This document shows positions 22,345 through 32,050 of a stretch of 44,631 nucleotides of DNA, piece after piece. Numbering within the stretch: the first letter of the stretch is position 1; each line of letters starts with the position of its first letter. Source of the DNA: Erysipelotrichaceae bacterium (GTDB lineage Bacteria; Bacillota_I; Bacilli_A; RFN20; CAG-826); assembly GCA_022777645.1 (NCBI GenBank), contig JALFFX010000049.1, positions 1-44,631 of the forward strand, written 5' to 3'. A program made the position numbers and the translations under genes. The notes beneath the pieces were generated by a model that did not search any database, had not been told where the DNA came from, and saw only the letters and a program-made list of their open reading frames with translations.

Positions 22345-23632
22345 AAAAGAAAAAGAAAAAATCATAACCACAGAAGAAGAAGCAAAACCAAGCGAAACAC
22401 TTACAAGTATCGTTGAAGTAAATGTTGCAAAGCGCGCTTTAGCGGCTTTTTTAGACCTTCTTATAGCAATCTTTACTTTCTTCTTATTGGCAATGGAGGT
22501 TATGGTGCCAATTGCAAACGCTACTCTCCATTATAATGAAAACGTCAATAATGGGCAGATATATCAAACATCATCACATCTTTTCATGTATGAACAAACA
22601 AAAGAAAATGGTGAAAAAGAATTAATCCATGTCAAGGATTACACTGAAAAACTTAATCCAAATCTTGATGCTCGAATCGTTTCTTTATCTAATAATCAAG
22701 ATTATGATCCTAGTTTATATTTAGATAATCTTCGTTATTATTATTTATCATTTTTAACTGGTGAAAATGTTGAGATGCCAAACGATCGAGAAGGCAAACA
22801 TTATGATATGGTAAATGATCATTTTGTCAGCCCAGATTATCAAGAAAATGTTAAAGACACCACAACTTTGCCAAAAGATTATTACACTGAAAATTGGTTC
22901 AATAAAGAAATATTAAAAGTGGAAAGCGAATTAGGACAAACATATTTTTCTTGTCCTGATTTATCTATGAAAGCCATGATTGCAATTGATATTAGTGTTG
23001 CTGAAAATAAAGTGGCGATAAATAAATATTTATGCGATTTAATTTATACGGCGATGGGAGATATGTATTATCGCCCATATTATGTCGCCATAAATAATGC
23101 AATAAAATCAAGTCAATTACTCGTTATTTTGCCGCCATTTTTCTTAGTGCTATTTGTTTATTATTTGATTATTCCTTTGATAATGAAAAATGGTGAAACA
23201 TTAGCGAAAAAATTCTTGAAGATTGCTCTTGTTAATAAAGATGGCTACGCAATTAAGAAAAGACAAACAATATATCGTTTTAGTGTTTTCTTAGTTTGGT
23301 CGACTTTATTTGCTTTTATTGTGGGAATTGGAACATCTTCTTTAGCCACACTTGGCTTTGGTTATTTCATCATGTTTGTGTGGATGCTAATCGATAAAAA
23401 ACATCGTTGCCCTCAAGATCTTTTGGCGATGACTCAAGAAGTTGATGCGAATAAATCTGTTTGGTTTATCGATGCGAAAGATGAACAAAAACATAACGAC
23501 TCCATAAAAGCAAAAATGGATCGCTATAAATCCACAAAATTTATTAATAACAACATTATTCAAATCGATGGCAAAATTCTTGATGAAAACCTTGCTAAAG
23601 AAGTTGAAGAAAAACAAAAAACAAAAAAATAA
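22334..23632 (+). CDS. RDD-family-like membrane protein (paralogue 2)
   Basis: AKRALAAFLDLLIAIF, LAKKFLKIALVNKDGYAIKKRQTIYRF; YYYLSFLTGENVEMP; start overlaps the preceding gene by 11 nt. Confidence 0.6.
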   Translation: MKNKKEKEKIITTEEEAKPSETLTSIVEVNVAKRALAAFLDLLIAIFTFFLLAMEVMVPIANATLHYNENVNNGQIYQTSSHLFMYEQTKENGEKELIHVKDYTEKLNPNLDARIVSLSNNQDYDPSLYLDNLRYYYLSFLTGENVEMPNDREGKHYDMVNDHFVSPDYQENVKDTTTLPKDYYTENWFNKEILKVESELGQTYFSCPDLSMKAMIAIDISVAENKVAINKYLCDLIYTAMGDMYYRPYYVAINNAIKSSQLLVILPPFFLVLFVYYLIIPLIMKNGETLAKKFLKIALVNKDGYAIKKRQTIYRFSVFLVWSTLFAFIVGIGTSSLATLGFGYFIMFVWMLIDKKHRCPQDLLAMTQEVDANKSVWFIDAKDEQKHNDSIKAKMDRYKSTKFINNNIIQIDGKILDENLAKEVEEKQKTKK

Positions 23633-23656
23633 TTTTAAAAAATTTTTAACAAAAAT

Positions 23657-23680
23657 AGCCACGATTTGTGGGCTTTTTTT
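23657..23680 (+). terminator. Probable terminator after RDD pair
   Basis: AGCC-AC-gattt-GT-G-GGCT followed by T7, one bulge. Confidence 0.55.
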
Positions 23681-23698
23681 GATTTAATCTAAATTTTA

Positions 23699-23714
23699 AT
23701 TTAAGCGCTTTCAT
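23699..23714 (+). promoter_or_regulatory. Candidate cre (CcpA/LacI-family) operator
   Basis: ATTTAAGCGCTTTCAT: one mismatch to WTGNNARCGNWWWCAW. Confidence 0.5.
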
Positions 23715-23722
23715 ATTTGTGT

Positions 23723-23752
23723 TTGGAGAATTGATTATAACTATGTTATTAT
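23723..23752 (+). promoter_or_regulatory. Candidate promoter of the ABC/nuclease operon
   Basis: TTGGAG, 18-bp spacer, TGtTATTAT (extended -10). Confidence 0.4.
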
Positions 23753-23805
23753 TCTTATTGTAGTAAAACAGCTACGTAATTTACACCATAGGAGGTAATA
23801 ACTAC

Positions 23806-25344
23806 ATGGAAGTAAGAATTGAAAATCTTACGAAAACCTTCGTCGGTAGAAAAGGTGTTAAAACAACCGCTGTAAGTCAAATGAGCTTTACAATTCCTGA
23901 CGGCAAACTCGTCGGTCTTTTAGGGCCTTCTGGATGCGGTAAATCCACAACTCTTTACATGATTGCTGGACTTCACAAACCGACTGACGGTCATATCTGG
24001 TTTGGTGATGAAGATGTTACAAACTTACCTCCAGAGAATCGTGGCATTGGCTTAGTTTTCCAAAACTACGCTTTGTATCCACATCTCTCTGTGAGACAAA
24101 ACATTGAATTCCCACTAGACAATGTACGCTTCCCTGGCGCATTTGGCGATGAAGAAAATAAAATCTTCGATATCAAACGCGACCAAAAGCAAACAAATGC
24201 AGATATTAAAGCTGCTCAAAAAGATATCACAAAAGCACAAAAAGATATCGTAAAATTCACTCAAAAAGCAGAAGCTGCTCGTGCATCTGGTGACGAGGCT
24301 CTTGCTCTTGAAATGGAAGAAACTGTTAAAAACGTTAATGAAGCAGTTGCTGATGCCGAACAAAGAATCGCTAATTACAATGAACGTTTAGCAATGTTAG
24401 CAGATCAATTAGTGGTGGCAGAAGAAGAACTCGCCAAAGCCAAAGCAGACTTCGAAATCTTAAAGAAAGAAAATCCAGAAGCTGCTAGAGAACGTGCTAG
24501 AACAAAATTATCAAAACAAGAAAAAGATGAAATCGCTGCTGAAATGGCTCGCATTGTTGATATCGAACCATATCTTGATCGCAAACCAAAAGAGCTATCA
24601 GGTGGTCAACAACAACGTGTCGCTATTGCTCGTGCCTTAGCGAAAAAGCCACGCGTTCTTCTCCTTGACGAACCTCTTTCAAACTTAGACGCTCGTCTCC
24701 GTTTACAAACTCGTGAAGAAATTCGTCGTATTCAACGTGAAACAGGTGTTACAACCATCTTCGTTACTCACGACCAAGAAGAAGCCATGTCAATTTCTGA
24801 TGTTATCGTCGTTATGAAATTTGGTGTCATTCAACAAATCGATGAACCACAAAGAGTTTATGAAGAACCAGCCAACTTATTCGTCGCTAAATTCTTAGGT
24901 TCACCAGCAATCAATGTCTTCGATGGCGAAATCAAAGATGGTGTTTTATACCTCAATGGTGTCAAATATGATGACGATGAATGCTTCAAAGCTGCTCACG
25001 TATTTACTAGAGACGAAGAAGTTGAAACAGTTAACGAAAAAGGCGAAACAGTTCTCACCACTGTCAGCAATGAAGTTAGTGAAGCTGATCGACGTGTTAA
25101 AATCGCTGTTCGTCCAGAATCCTTCATTTATGATCCAAAAGGAAAAATCAAAGTTGTCGTTAAACAAGTCGAACACATCGGTCGTGATATCAATGTTGTC
25201 GGCCACGTCGAAGGACAACCAGAAAATCATATGAAGATTATTATTCCTTCAGAACTTCGTGACAAAATTCTCGGCAAAGAATTATTATCATTCTCTGCTC
25301 GCCGTCACTATGTATTTGAAGAATCAGGTGAAAGGATTAAATAA
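23806..25344 (+). CDS. ABC transporter ATPase (MsmK/UgpC/MalK-like) with long coiled-coil-like insertion in the helical subdomain
   Basis: GPSGCGKSTT, QNYALYPHLSV, LSGGQQQRVAIARAL, LLLDEPLSNLDARLR; ~110 extra Ala/Lys/Glu-rich residues before the signature motif. Confidence 0.9.
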   Translation: MEVRIENLTKTFVGRKGVKTTAVSQMSFTIPDGKLVGLLGPSGCGKSTTLYMIAGLHKPTDGHIWFGDEDVTNLPPENRGIGLVFQNYALYPHLSVRQNIEFPLDNVRFPGAFGDEENKIFDIKRDQKQTNADIKAAQKDITKAQKDIVKFTQKAEAARASGDEALALEMEETVKNVNEAVADAEQRIANYNERLAMLADQLVVAEEELAKAKADFEILKKENPEAARERARTKLSKQEKDEIAAEMARIVDIEPYLDRKPKELSGGQQQRVAIARALAKKPRVLLLDEPLSNLDARLRLQTREEIRRIQRETGVTTIFVTHDQEEAMSISDVIVVMKFGVIQQIDEPQRVYEEPANLFVAKFLGSPAINVFDGEIKDGVLYLNGVKYDDDECFKAAHVFTRDEEVETVNEKGETVLTTVSNEVSEADRRVKIAVRPESFIYDPKGKIKVVVKQVEHIGRDINVVGHVEGQPENHMKIIIPSELRDKILGKELLSFSARRHYVFEESGERIK

Positions 25345-25370
25345 CTCTTTAGTTGTTTAAAATAAAATCT

Positions 25371-26537
25371 ATGGTCGAAAATTTAAATGAAAGGACAGTA
25401 GCAGTAGAGAATGCGGCTGGTGGCGAAGAAAACGTAGTCTTCGATGTCACAAAAGCCCGTCTTATTTCGAAAAGACGTCGCGTTACTCTTCCTCAATGGG
25501 CGACTGCTTGGATAGTTCTCATTCCAGCATTGATCTTCTTGGTCATGTTCATGTTCTATCCAATCATCAATACCTTCTTCATGGCCTTCGTTGAAGACTT
25601 CCGTTGGGTTCAAGGTGCCGGTTCATTCGCCCTTGGTAACTTCATATCGGCGTTGTCGCAACCTTGCCAATCTTGGGAAGACGGTATTGTTGGTGGTGTT
25701 TGTGAGGTTTATCACACAATCCCAGCATTTGGCTTCGGTAACTTTGTTAAAGTCTTAACTGACCCAGTATTCCCTAAAACAATTCTTAATACAATAGAAC
25801 TTGTTATTATCGAAGTCCCATTGACAATCATGATTGCTTTGTTGATTGCTACATTCCTCAATTCTATCAAAGCACTTAGGGGCTTATTCCAGACCATCTT
25901 CTTCTTGCCATATGTTACCAACACCATTGCGTTAGGTTTGGTATTTAATATGTTATTCGCAAGCGGACAGGGTGGCCTTATCAACATGTTGCTTTCCAAC
26001 TTGTTCGGATTAGACCCAATTAACTGGCTTAAATCAACATCCGTCATTATCAATGATGAATTAACTCTTGCTCCAGCAACAAGATTTGCACAAGGTGTTG
26101 TTATCGTTGTCTATGCGGTTTGGAATGGTTTAGCCTTCAAGATTCTTGTCTTTATGTCAGGCTTAGCCACAATCGATAAGCAATATTATGATGCTGCTAA
26201 GATTGACGGTTCAAACGCCTTTACAATTTGGAGAAGAATCACTCTCCCATTATTGAGTCCACAAATCCTTTATATCACGATTACATCATTCATTGGTGCC
26301 TTTAAAATGTATACCGGTGTTATGGCTGTTTATTCTGGCTCTAACAAAGGTAGCTACTACTTCGGTGGTGAAAAAGGTGAAGAATGGATGCCAGTCGTTG
26401 GTTGGATTTATAAACAACTCGAAGAAAACCAAAATCAACCAGGCATTGCTGCTGCAGGTTCATTGGTCCTTCTTTGCATCATCTTATTGATTACACTTGT
26501 TCAATTTGCAGTCAGTAAGAAGAGAGTCCATTATTAG
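25371..26537 (+). CDS. ABC transporter permease, MalF/UgpA type
   Basis: EAA-like loop YYDAAKIDGSNAFTIWRRITLPLLSPQ; multiple TM segments; ATG at 25371 preferred over TTG 25353. Confidence 0.88.
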   Translation: MVENLNERTVAVENAAGGEENVVFDVTKARLISKRRRVTLPQWATAWIVLIPALIFLVMFMFYPIINTFFMAFVEDFRWVQGAGSFALGNFISALSQPCQSWEDGIVGGVCEVYHTIPAFGFGNFVKVLTDPVFPKTILNTIELVIIEVPLTIMIALLIATFLNSIKALRGLFQTIFFLPYVTNTIALGLVFNMLFASGQGGLINMLLSNLFGLDPINWLKSTSVIINDELTLAPATRFAQGVVIVVYAVWNGLAFKILVFMSGLATIDKQYYDAAKIDGSNAFTIWRRITLPLLSPQILYITITSFIGAFKMYTGVMAVYSGSNKGSYYFGGEKGEEWMPVVGWIYKQLEENQNQPGIAAAGSLVLLCIILLITLVQFAVSKKRVHY

Positions 26538-26549
26538 AAAGGAGCAATT

Positions 26550-27512
26550 ATGGCAGATAAATATTTCGCTAATAAGAGTGAACTTACAAAATATCGTGTC
26601 AAAAATATTGTTATCAAAACATTGCTCTATGCATTCTTAACAATATTTGCATTGTTCATGCTCACTCCTTTCTTATTCATGGTTATCGGTTCATTTATTG
26701 AAGGTGCTGCATTTGAAAAATTCACACTTTATGCCGATTTCTCACAATTAGGTTTCGAACATTGGAGTTTCGAAAACTATATCAAAGTATTTGCAACAAC
26801 ATATTTAGATAACTTAGGAAACACAGTCACACGTCCATCGTTTGCTCAATATTTCTTAAATACCTTCATTGTTGCAATCAGCTCAACAGCAGTTACTGTT
26901 GTTACAGCTGTTCTCGCCTCCTTCGCATTCGCACGTCTTGAATTTAAAGGAAAAGATTTACTCTTTACCCTTCTTCTTGCCACAATGATGATTCCAGGCG
27001 AAATGATGGTTATTACTAACTATCAAACAACAATTATGCTCAACTGGAAATTTACATTCTCCGCCTTGATTTTAGTTCATGGCGTGAGCGTCTTCTATAT
27101 TTTCTATTTGAGACAAACTTTCCAACAAATTCCAAATGAACTTTATCTCGCTGCCAAAGTTGACGGCGTTGGTGATATTGGATATTTGATGAAAGTTATG
27201 GTTCCAATCGCCATGCCAACAATTATGACTATTGTCATCTTGTGTCTCATGGGGTCGTGGAACTCCTTCATTTGGCCAACACTTGTTGCTAACGGCAACT
27301 GGGCTGTTGGTAAATCATTGTTCGGTATCAATTATGATATGAGACTTGTCTCCAACGGTCTTATGAGCTTGTTCTCCAGCGAAATCGCTAAAGGACAAGA
27401 TTCAGTTAAGATTGCTGGCTCCATGGTTGTTACCGCTCCATTGTTCGTCTTCTTTATTTGCTTCCGTAAATACATCATGTCAGGTGTATCTCGTAGTGGC
27501 ATTAAAGGATAA
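26550..27512 (+). CDS. ABC transporter permease, MalG/UgpE type
   Basis: ELYLAAKVDGVGDIGYLMKVMVPIAMPTI EAA loop. Confidence 0.88.
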   Translation: MADKYFANKSELTKYRVKNIVIKTLLYAFLTIFALFMLTPFLFMVIGSFIEGAAFEKFTLYADFSQLGFEHWSFENYIKVFATTYLDNLGNTVTRPSFAQYFLNTFIVAISSTAVTVVTAVLASFAFARLEFKGKDLLFTLLLATMMIPGEMMVITNYQTTIMLNWKFTFSALILVHGVSVFYIFYLRQTFQQIPNELYLAAKVDGVGDIGYLMKVMVPIAMPTIMTIVILCLMGSWNSFIWPTLVANGNWAVGKSLFGINYDMRLVSNGLMSLFSSEIAKGQDSVKIAGSMVVTAPLFVFFICFRKYIMSGVSRSGIKG

Positions 27513-27533
27513 TTTCTTAGAAAGGGTAAAAAA

Positions 27534-29087
27534 ATGCACAAATTTGCAAAACTTACTACCGCTACAATGTTTGGTGCCTTAACTGTTGGCGCTCTCAGTG
27601 GTTGTGGTGCAAAGGCTGACCTTATTCTGTGGACAGGATTTGGTGCTTCATATTCTTCCGCTGTTCTTTCTTTGCTCGATAGATATCAAGATGCATCAGG
27701 CGTTGTTATTGAACACCAATCACAAGGAAGCTATGACAAACTTCAATCCAACATAAATAACTCAGTTTCAACTGCTTCCTATCCAAACATTGCTAATGGT
27801 TATCCAGATCACTTCGCTGGATACATCGGTTCTGGCATTCAACTTCCGCTTGATCCATATATCAAAGCATATAACCAAGAACATGGTGGCGATTTATTAG
27901 CAGACTATTATCCAGAATATATGGTTGAAAACCAATCATTGCGTTTCCGCAAAGATGGCACTCCATATACAATGGGTTTACCATTTAATAAATCAACCGA
28001 AGTCATGGGTTATAATGGCTATTTTGTTGATTATTGTAAAACAGTTGATGCAACAATAGAAGTTCCAAATTCCTGGCAAGAATGGAAAGTTATCGGTCCA
28101 AAAATGCTTGCTGTTATGGAAAATTTATATGGTAAATTCTTATATGGTGTTACCGATGATAACGGCACCGCTTCAAATTTCGTTGTCTTAACAAAAGATG
28201 AAAAGACTGCTGTTGAAGCTGGCACAGCTGATCCAAGATTAACCGCTGATCATGAACTTCTTCTTGATTGCGAAAAAGTTACAAGAGAAAAATTCCGTCT
28301 TCTCTGCTGGGATGCTGAAGACAATATGTTCATCACATTAGTTAGACAATGGGGTGCAACATACACCACATATACAGCTGAAGATGCAACTAAATATAAG
28401 CATGGTTTCGCCGAATATAACACTGGTGAAAACACCGCTAAAACAGTTGCAGCTTTCACATATATGAAAGAATTATATGACGCCCGTATCTTTGGTCTTG
28501 CTGGCGACATCTCTGATGACTCTTATTCAAGCAGTGGTTTCAAAAACAATCAATGTATGTTTACAGTCTGTTCATCAGGTGGCTTAAGCTATAACATTTC
28601 CGATACACGCTTCAAAGTTCACACCATCCCATATTATGATGATGGAACAACCGTGAGAAAATTCGTTATTTCTCAAGGTACAAACCTTGCAATCTTTGAT
28701 CAAGGCTCAGCTGAAGATAAACAAAAAGCATTTGACGCAATTGTTGCTCTTACAACTGGTGACCTTCAAAGTGCTTGGGCTGCTGAAACTGGTTATTATC
28801 CAGCTTCCAAGAGTGCTACAAACGGTGATGCTTATAAAGCATTGATGACCAACAAGCAAGAAAACCCAACTAAAGTTGCTTACCAAGAATCTGCAAAACT
28901 TAACGAAGACTTCTACATGAACAAAGCTGAAAACTGGACAAAATTCGTTGATCCAGGCTTCATCGGTTCATCTTCAATTCGTAAAGAAGTTGATACTCTT
29001 CCTGCCATTATCTTTGGTGGAACAAAGACTATCCAAGAAGTTCTTAACGAATCATATGAACGTATTGCAGACTACGTTCGCAAATAA
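27534..29087 (+). CDS. Extracellular solute-binding lipoprotein of the ABC importer
   Basis: Lipobox GALSGC; LILWTGFGASYSSAVLSLLDRYQDASGV; follows the two permeases. Confidence 0.82.
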   Translation: MHKFAKLTTATMFGALTVGALSGCGAKADLILWTGFGASYSSAVLSLLDRYQDASGVVIEHQSQGSYDKLQSNINNSVSTASYPNIANGYPDHFAGYIGSGIQLPLDPYIKAYNQEHGGDLLADYYPEYMVENQSLRFRKDGTPYTMGLPFNKSTEVMGYNGYFVDYCKTVDATIEVPNSWQEWKVIGPKMLAVMENLYGKFLYGVTDDNGTASNFVVLTKDEKTAVEAGTADPRLTADHELLLDCEKVTREKFRLLCWDAEDNMFITLVRQWGATYTTYTAEDATKYKHGFAEYNTGENTAKTVAAFTYMKELYDARIFGLAGDISDDSYSSSGFKNNQCMFTVCSSGGLSYNISDTRFKVHTIPYYDDGTTVRKFVISQGTNLAIFDQGSAEDKQKAFDAIVALTTGDLQSAWAAETGYYPASKSATNGDAYKALMTNKQENPTKVAYQESAKLNEDFYMNKAENWTKFVDPGFIGSSSIRKEVDTLPAIIFGGTKTIQEVLNESYERIADYVRK

Positions 29088-29093
29088 TTATTT

Positions 29094-30632
29094 ATGAATC
29101 ATAAAGCATTATTCTTAACATCTATCATCGCACTTGGATCAGCTTCTTTCTTAGCTAGCTGTTCTGGTAATTTCAAAACACCTTTTACTGACAAATTGAC
29201 ACTTGCTCATGAAGTCGTTGAAGGTGAAAGATTCACTAATCCAAGCGATACTGTTAATGGATATGCTTTAGGTGAAGTTACAGTCGCTGAAGTGGTTGAT
29301 GGTGATACCTTCAATTTCTACAATGGAAGAGTTGATCCGAAAACCACTAGCGATATAACTCATACAGTTCGATTTGAAGGTGTTAATACCCCAGAATCAA
29401 CTGCCCGCATCGAACCTTGGGGTGTAAAAGCTTCCCAATTTGTTAAATCGATTCTTTGGGATAATGAGAATCATAAACAAAAACCTTATAGCGTCGTCAT
29501 CCAAAACGATATTTCTGTCTTTGGTCAACTTGATAATACATCAAGCGAACGCTTTATTGGTTTTGTTTGGTATAAGATGGATGAAAATTCCGCTTATCGT
29601 CTTCTCAATCTTGAAATCATTGAACAATGTTATTCGGTAAGCACTCTTAATTTATATAGTGAATTTTGCCCATATCTTGATGTATTTAATGAAGCATATA
29701 AAAATGCTCGTGAATCAAAAAGAAGGGTAAATGGTGAAAAAGATCCAGGATATGATTACACAAATTCAATCCTTGATGTTTCAATCAAATATATTATTGA
29801 AAATTATGAGAATCTCGGGGTTAGTTCAACCGACTCTCTTGAATCTTCGGATTCTGGTGTAAAAGTTCGTGTTACAGGTGTCATCTTAGCCTTTAGTGGT
29901 GATAGCATTTTTGTTCGTGATGTCACCGATCCATATGAAGACGGCACTTATGCATCGATTTATGCTTATACTGCTTTAACGGTTATTGGCATGTCACAAA
30001 CTTATAAGGTTGGACAAATCATATCTTTTGTTGCTAAAGCGACAACATATCACAACAACATTCAGCTCACAGACGTTAAAGATTTAACAACTGGCAGCAA
30101 GGATGAAAAAATTACTGTTTTACTTTCGCCAACAGATTATGGAATTCGTAAAAATTCCGATTGGCAAGATGAAACAAAAGTTAATTCCTTAAAACAAGCA
30201 GCTACTGCTCTTGGTTATGGTTATGATGTGATGCCGTATGATATCATCGATAAATTTGACCAAATTGGCGATGTATCGCAATTTAGCAACTTTGTTGGCG
30301 ATTATGTCAAAATTAAACTCACAGTTAGACCTGGAGATGAAAATGATGAAAAGCCAACATTAAACGAAAACGTTACTGATTATTATCGCCTTGATAGCGA
30401 TGAAAAAGGAGTGACGATTTTCGCTAAAAACGCTTTAAATGTGAAGATGTCTATTCGAAGCGTTTATATCCAATCTGGTTATTATGGCAAAGATAATTTC
30501 AAAGTTGGTAGCACATATGTTGTTATGGGCCAAATCGCGAAATATTATGACACTTACCAAATAGTTGTTCCTAATCGCGCTTGTGTATCACCTGCGTATT
30601 ATTCAACTCTTGGTTATGTCTATCTTGCCTAA
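29094..30632 (+). CDS. Surface lipoprotein with staphylococcal-nuclease (thermonuclease)-like domain plus C-terminal OB-like domains
   Basis: Lipobox FLASC; VVDGDTF...HTVRFEGVNTPES...GVKASQFVKS matches SNase; conserved R/E and a downstream R (SERFIGFVWYK) retained. Confidence 0.8.
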   Translation: MNHKALFLTSIIALGSASFLASCSGNFKTPFTDKLTLAHEVVEGERFTNPSDTVNGYALGEVTVAEVVDGDTFNFYNGRVDPKTTSDITHTVRFEGVNTPESTARIEPWGVKASQFVKSILWDNENHKQKPYSVVIQNDISVFGQLDNTSSERFIGFVWYKMDENSAYRLLNLEIIEQCYSVSTLNLYSEFCPYLDVFNEAYKNARESKRRVNGEKDPGYDYTNSILDVSIKYIIENYENLGVSSTDSLESSDSGVKVRVTGVILAFSGDSIFVRDVTDPYEDGTYASIYAYTALTVIGMSQTYKVGQIISFVAKATTYHNNIQLTDVKDLTTGSKDEKITVLLSPTDYGIRKNSDWQDETKVNSLKQAATALGYGYDVMPYDIIDKFDQIGDVSQFSNFVGDYVKIKLTVRPGDENDEKPTLNENVTDYYRLDSDEKGVTIFAKNALNVKMSIRSVYIQSGYYGKDNFKVGSTYVVMGQIAKYYDTYQIVVPNRACVSPAYYSTLGYVYLA

Positions 30633-30656
30633 ATAAATGAATTTGAAAGGAAAATC

Positions 30657-31919
30657 ATGAAAACATCAAAAATTTTAACATTAGGGCTCAGCTTCTTAAT
30701 GGTTGGCGCTCTCGCATCTTGCGGTGCTTCAGAAGATGACAAAGCTGCTGTTGAAACAGCTTTAGAAAAAAGCATTTGCTCTGTTTATTCATCAGGCGAC
30801 CCATTACTTGCCGATGTCTCAACACAATTAAAAGGTGATGATAATGACGCTTTACTCGTCACAGTCAGCCAAATTGTTAACACCAACAGCGGTAAAAAAG
30901 TCACTGTCCAACTCGATTGGACATGGGAAGAAAAATACAATGAATATATGAGTATTGTTGATCTTACAGATGATCCAACTCATAAAAAGATTGAATTTAC
31001 TTATCCAAATAAGGCTAAAATCTTAGCGGATATGATCGCAGCTGGTCAAGAAGTTACTTCAACCACTGTCGTTCCAAATACTCCAGTTGAATTTAAAGTC
31101 ACTGCTTCCTTAAAAGGTTATTCTAAAGAAGCCAATTATAAAGCAGAACTCGTTCCTGAAACTGCTACATTTGATCCAATGACAATCGAAGAACTCTATC
31201 GCGCTAATAAAGCTGGCACAAACTTCGAATTCTTCGATGAAGCAACAGGCAAAATCAAAACAAACCACGGTCAAAACTTCTACTACATTGCTGTCTCTGG
31301 TAAATTAATTTACAAAGCACCAGATAGCAACTGGGGACTTCTTGCCGATGGTGACCACATTGCTCAACTTTATCGTTTAGATCAATGTACAGATAATGAT
31401 AAAGCTGTTGTTGGCAACTACATCACAGTTTATGGTGAAATTGGTAATGGTTATGGAAACGTTCAAATTTCCTACATTAGCAAAATCAAAGTTTTAACAG
31501 ACCATTCTTCTGTTACTGAACCAACAATGAATTACGCAAATGTCACTGCTGGAATGCTTACAAAAGGCGATGCTAATTTCAAATCATTCTGCAGTGGTGT
31601 TTCTAACTCCTTATACCAAATCACTGGTACAGTTAAAGCAGGAACAGATCTTGCTACATTTACAGGTGGTTCCCGTCAAACATTCGTCGTTGTTATTGAC
31701 GGTGTCGAAATGACAATTGCTTACGACTACCACGTTGCCAAAAACAACACTGAACTTACCAATGCATTTAAAAATGCAATTTCCCCTCTCAAAGGTGGAG
31801 ATACAGTTACTATCAAAGGTACACTTCGCTGGTCTAATGCCAATGGCGCTCACGAATTCAGCGAAAACGGTGCTTGGACAATTACACCATTTGAAGCAAG
31901 TGGCATCACCAAAGCCTAA
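30657..31919 (+). CDS. Lipoprotein of unknown function, possible OB-fold repeats
   Basis: Lipobox ALASC; segments such as VSGKLIYKA...GNYITVYGEIGNGYGNVQISYISKI and ITGTVKAG...DTVTIKGTLRW resemble OB-like strands; last gene before terminator. Confidence 0.55.
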   Translation: MKTSKILTLGLSFLMVGALASCGASEDDKAAVETALEKSICSVYSSGDPLLADVSTQLKGDDNDALLVTVSQIVNTNSGKKVTVQLDWTWEEKYNEYMSIVDLTDDPTHKKIEFTYPNKAKILADMIAAGQEVTSTTVVPNTPVEFKVTASLKGYSKEANYKAELVPETATFDPMTIEELYRANKAGTNFEFFDEATGKIKTNHGQNFYYIAVSGKLIYKAPDSNWGLLADGDHIAQLYRLDQCTDNDKAVVGNYITVYGEIGNGYGNVQISYISKIKVLTDHSSVTEPTMNYANVTAGMLTKGDANFKSFCSGVSNSLYQITGTVKAGTDLATFTGGSRQTFVVVIDGVEMTIAYDYHVAKNNTELTNAFKNAISPLKGGDTVTIKGTLRWSNANGAHEFSENGAWTITPFEASGITKA

Positions 31920-31938
31920 TTTACAATTTTAACAATTT

Positions 31939-31967
31939 AGAGACTATCATCTGGTAGTCTCTTTTTT
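31939..31967 (+). terminator. Rho-independent terminator of the ABC/nuclease operon
   Basis: AGAGACTA...TAGTCTCT followed by T6. Confidence 0.92.
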
Positions 31968-32050
31968 GTTCAACATTTATAATATTTTTTAGGAAAACGA
32001 GAATATATTAGATTGCAATAAAATCGGATTTATAATATATTATATCTAAT

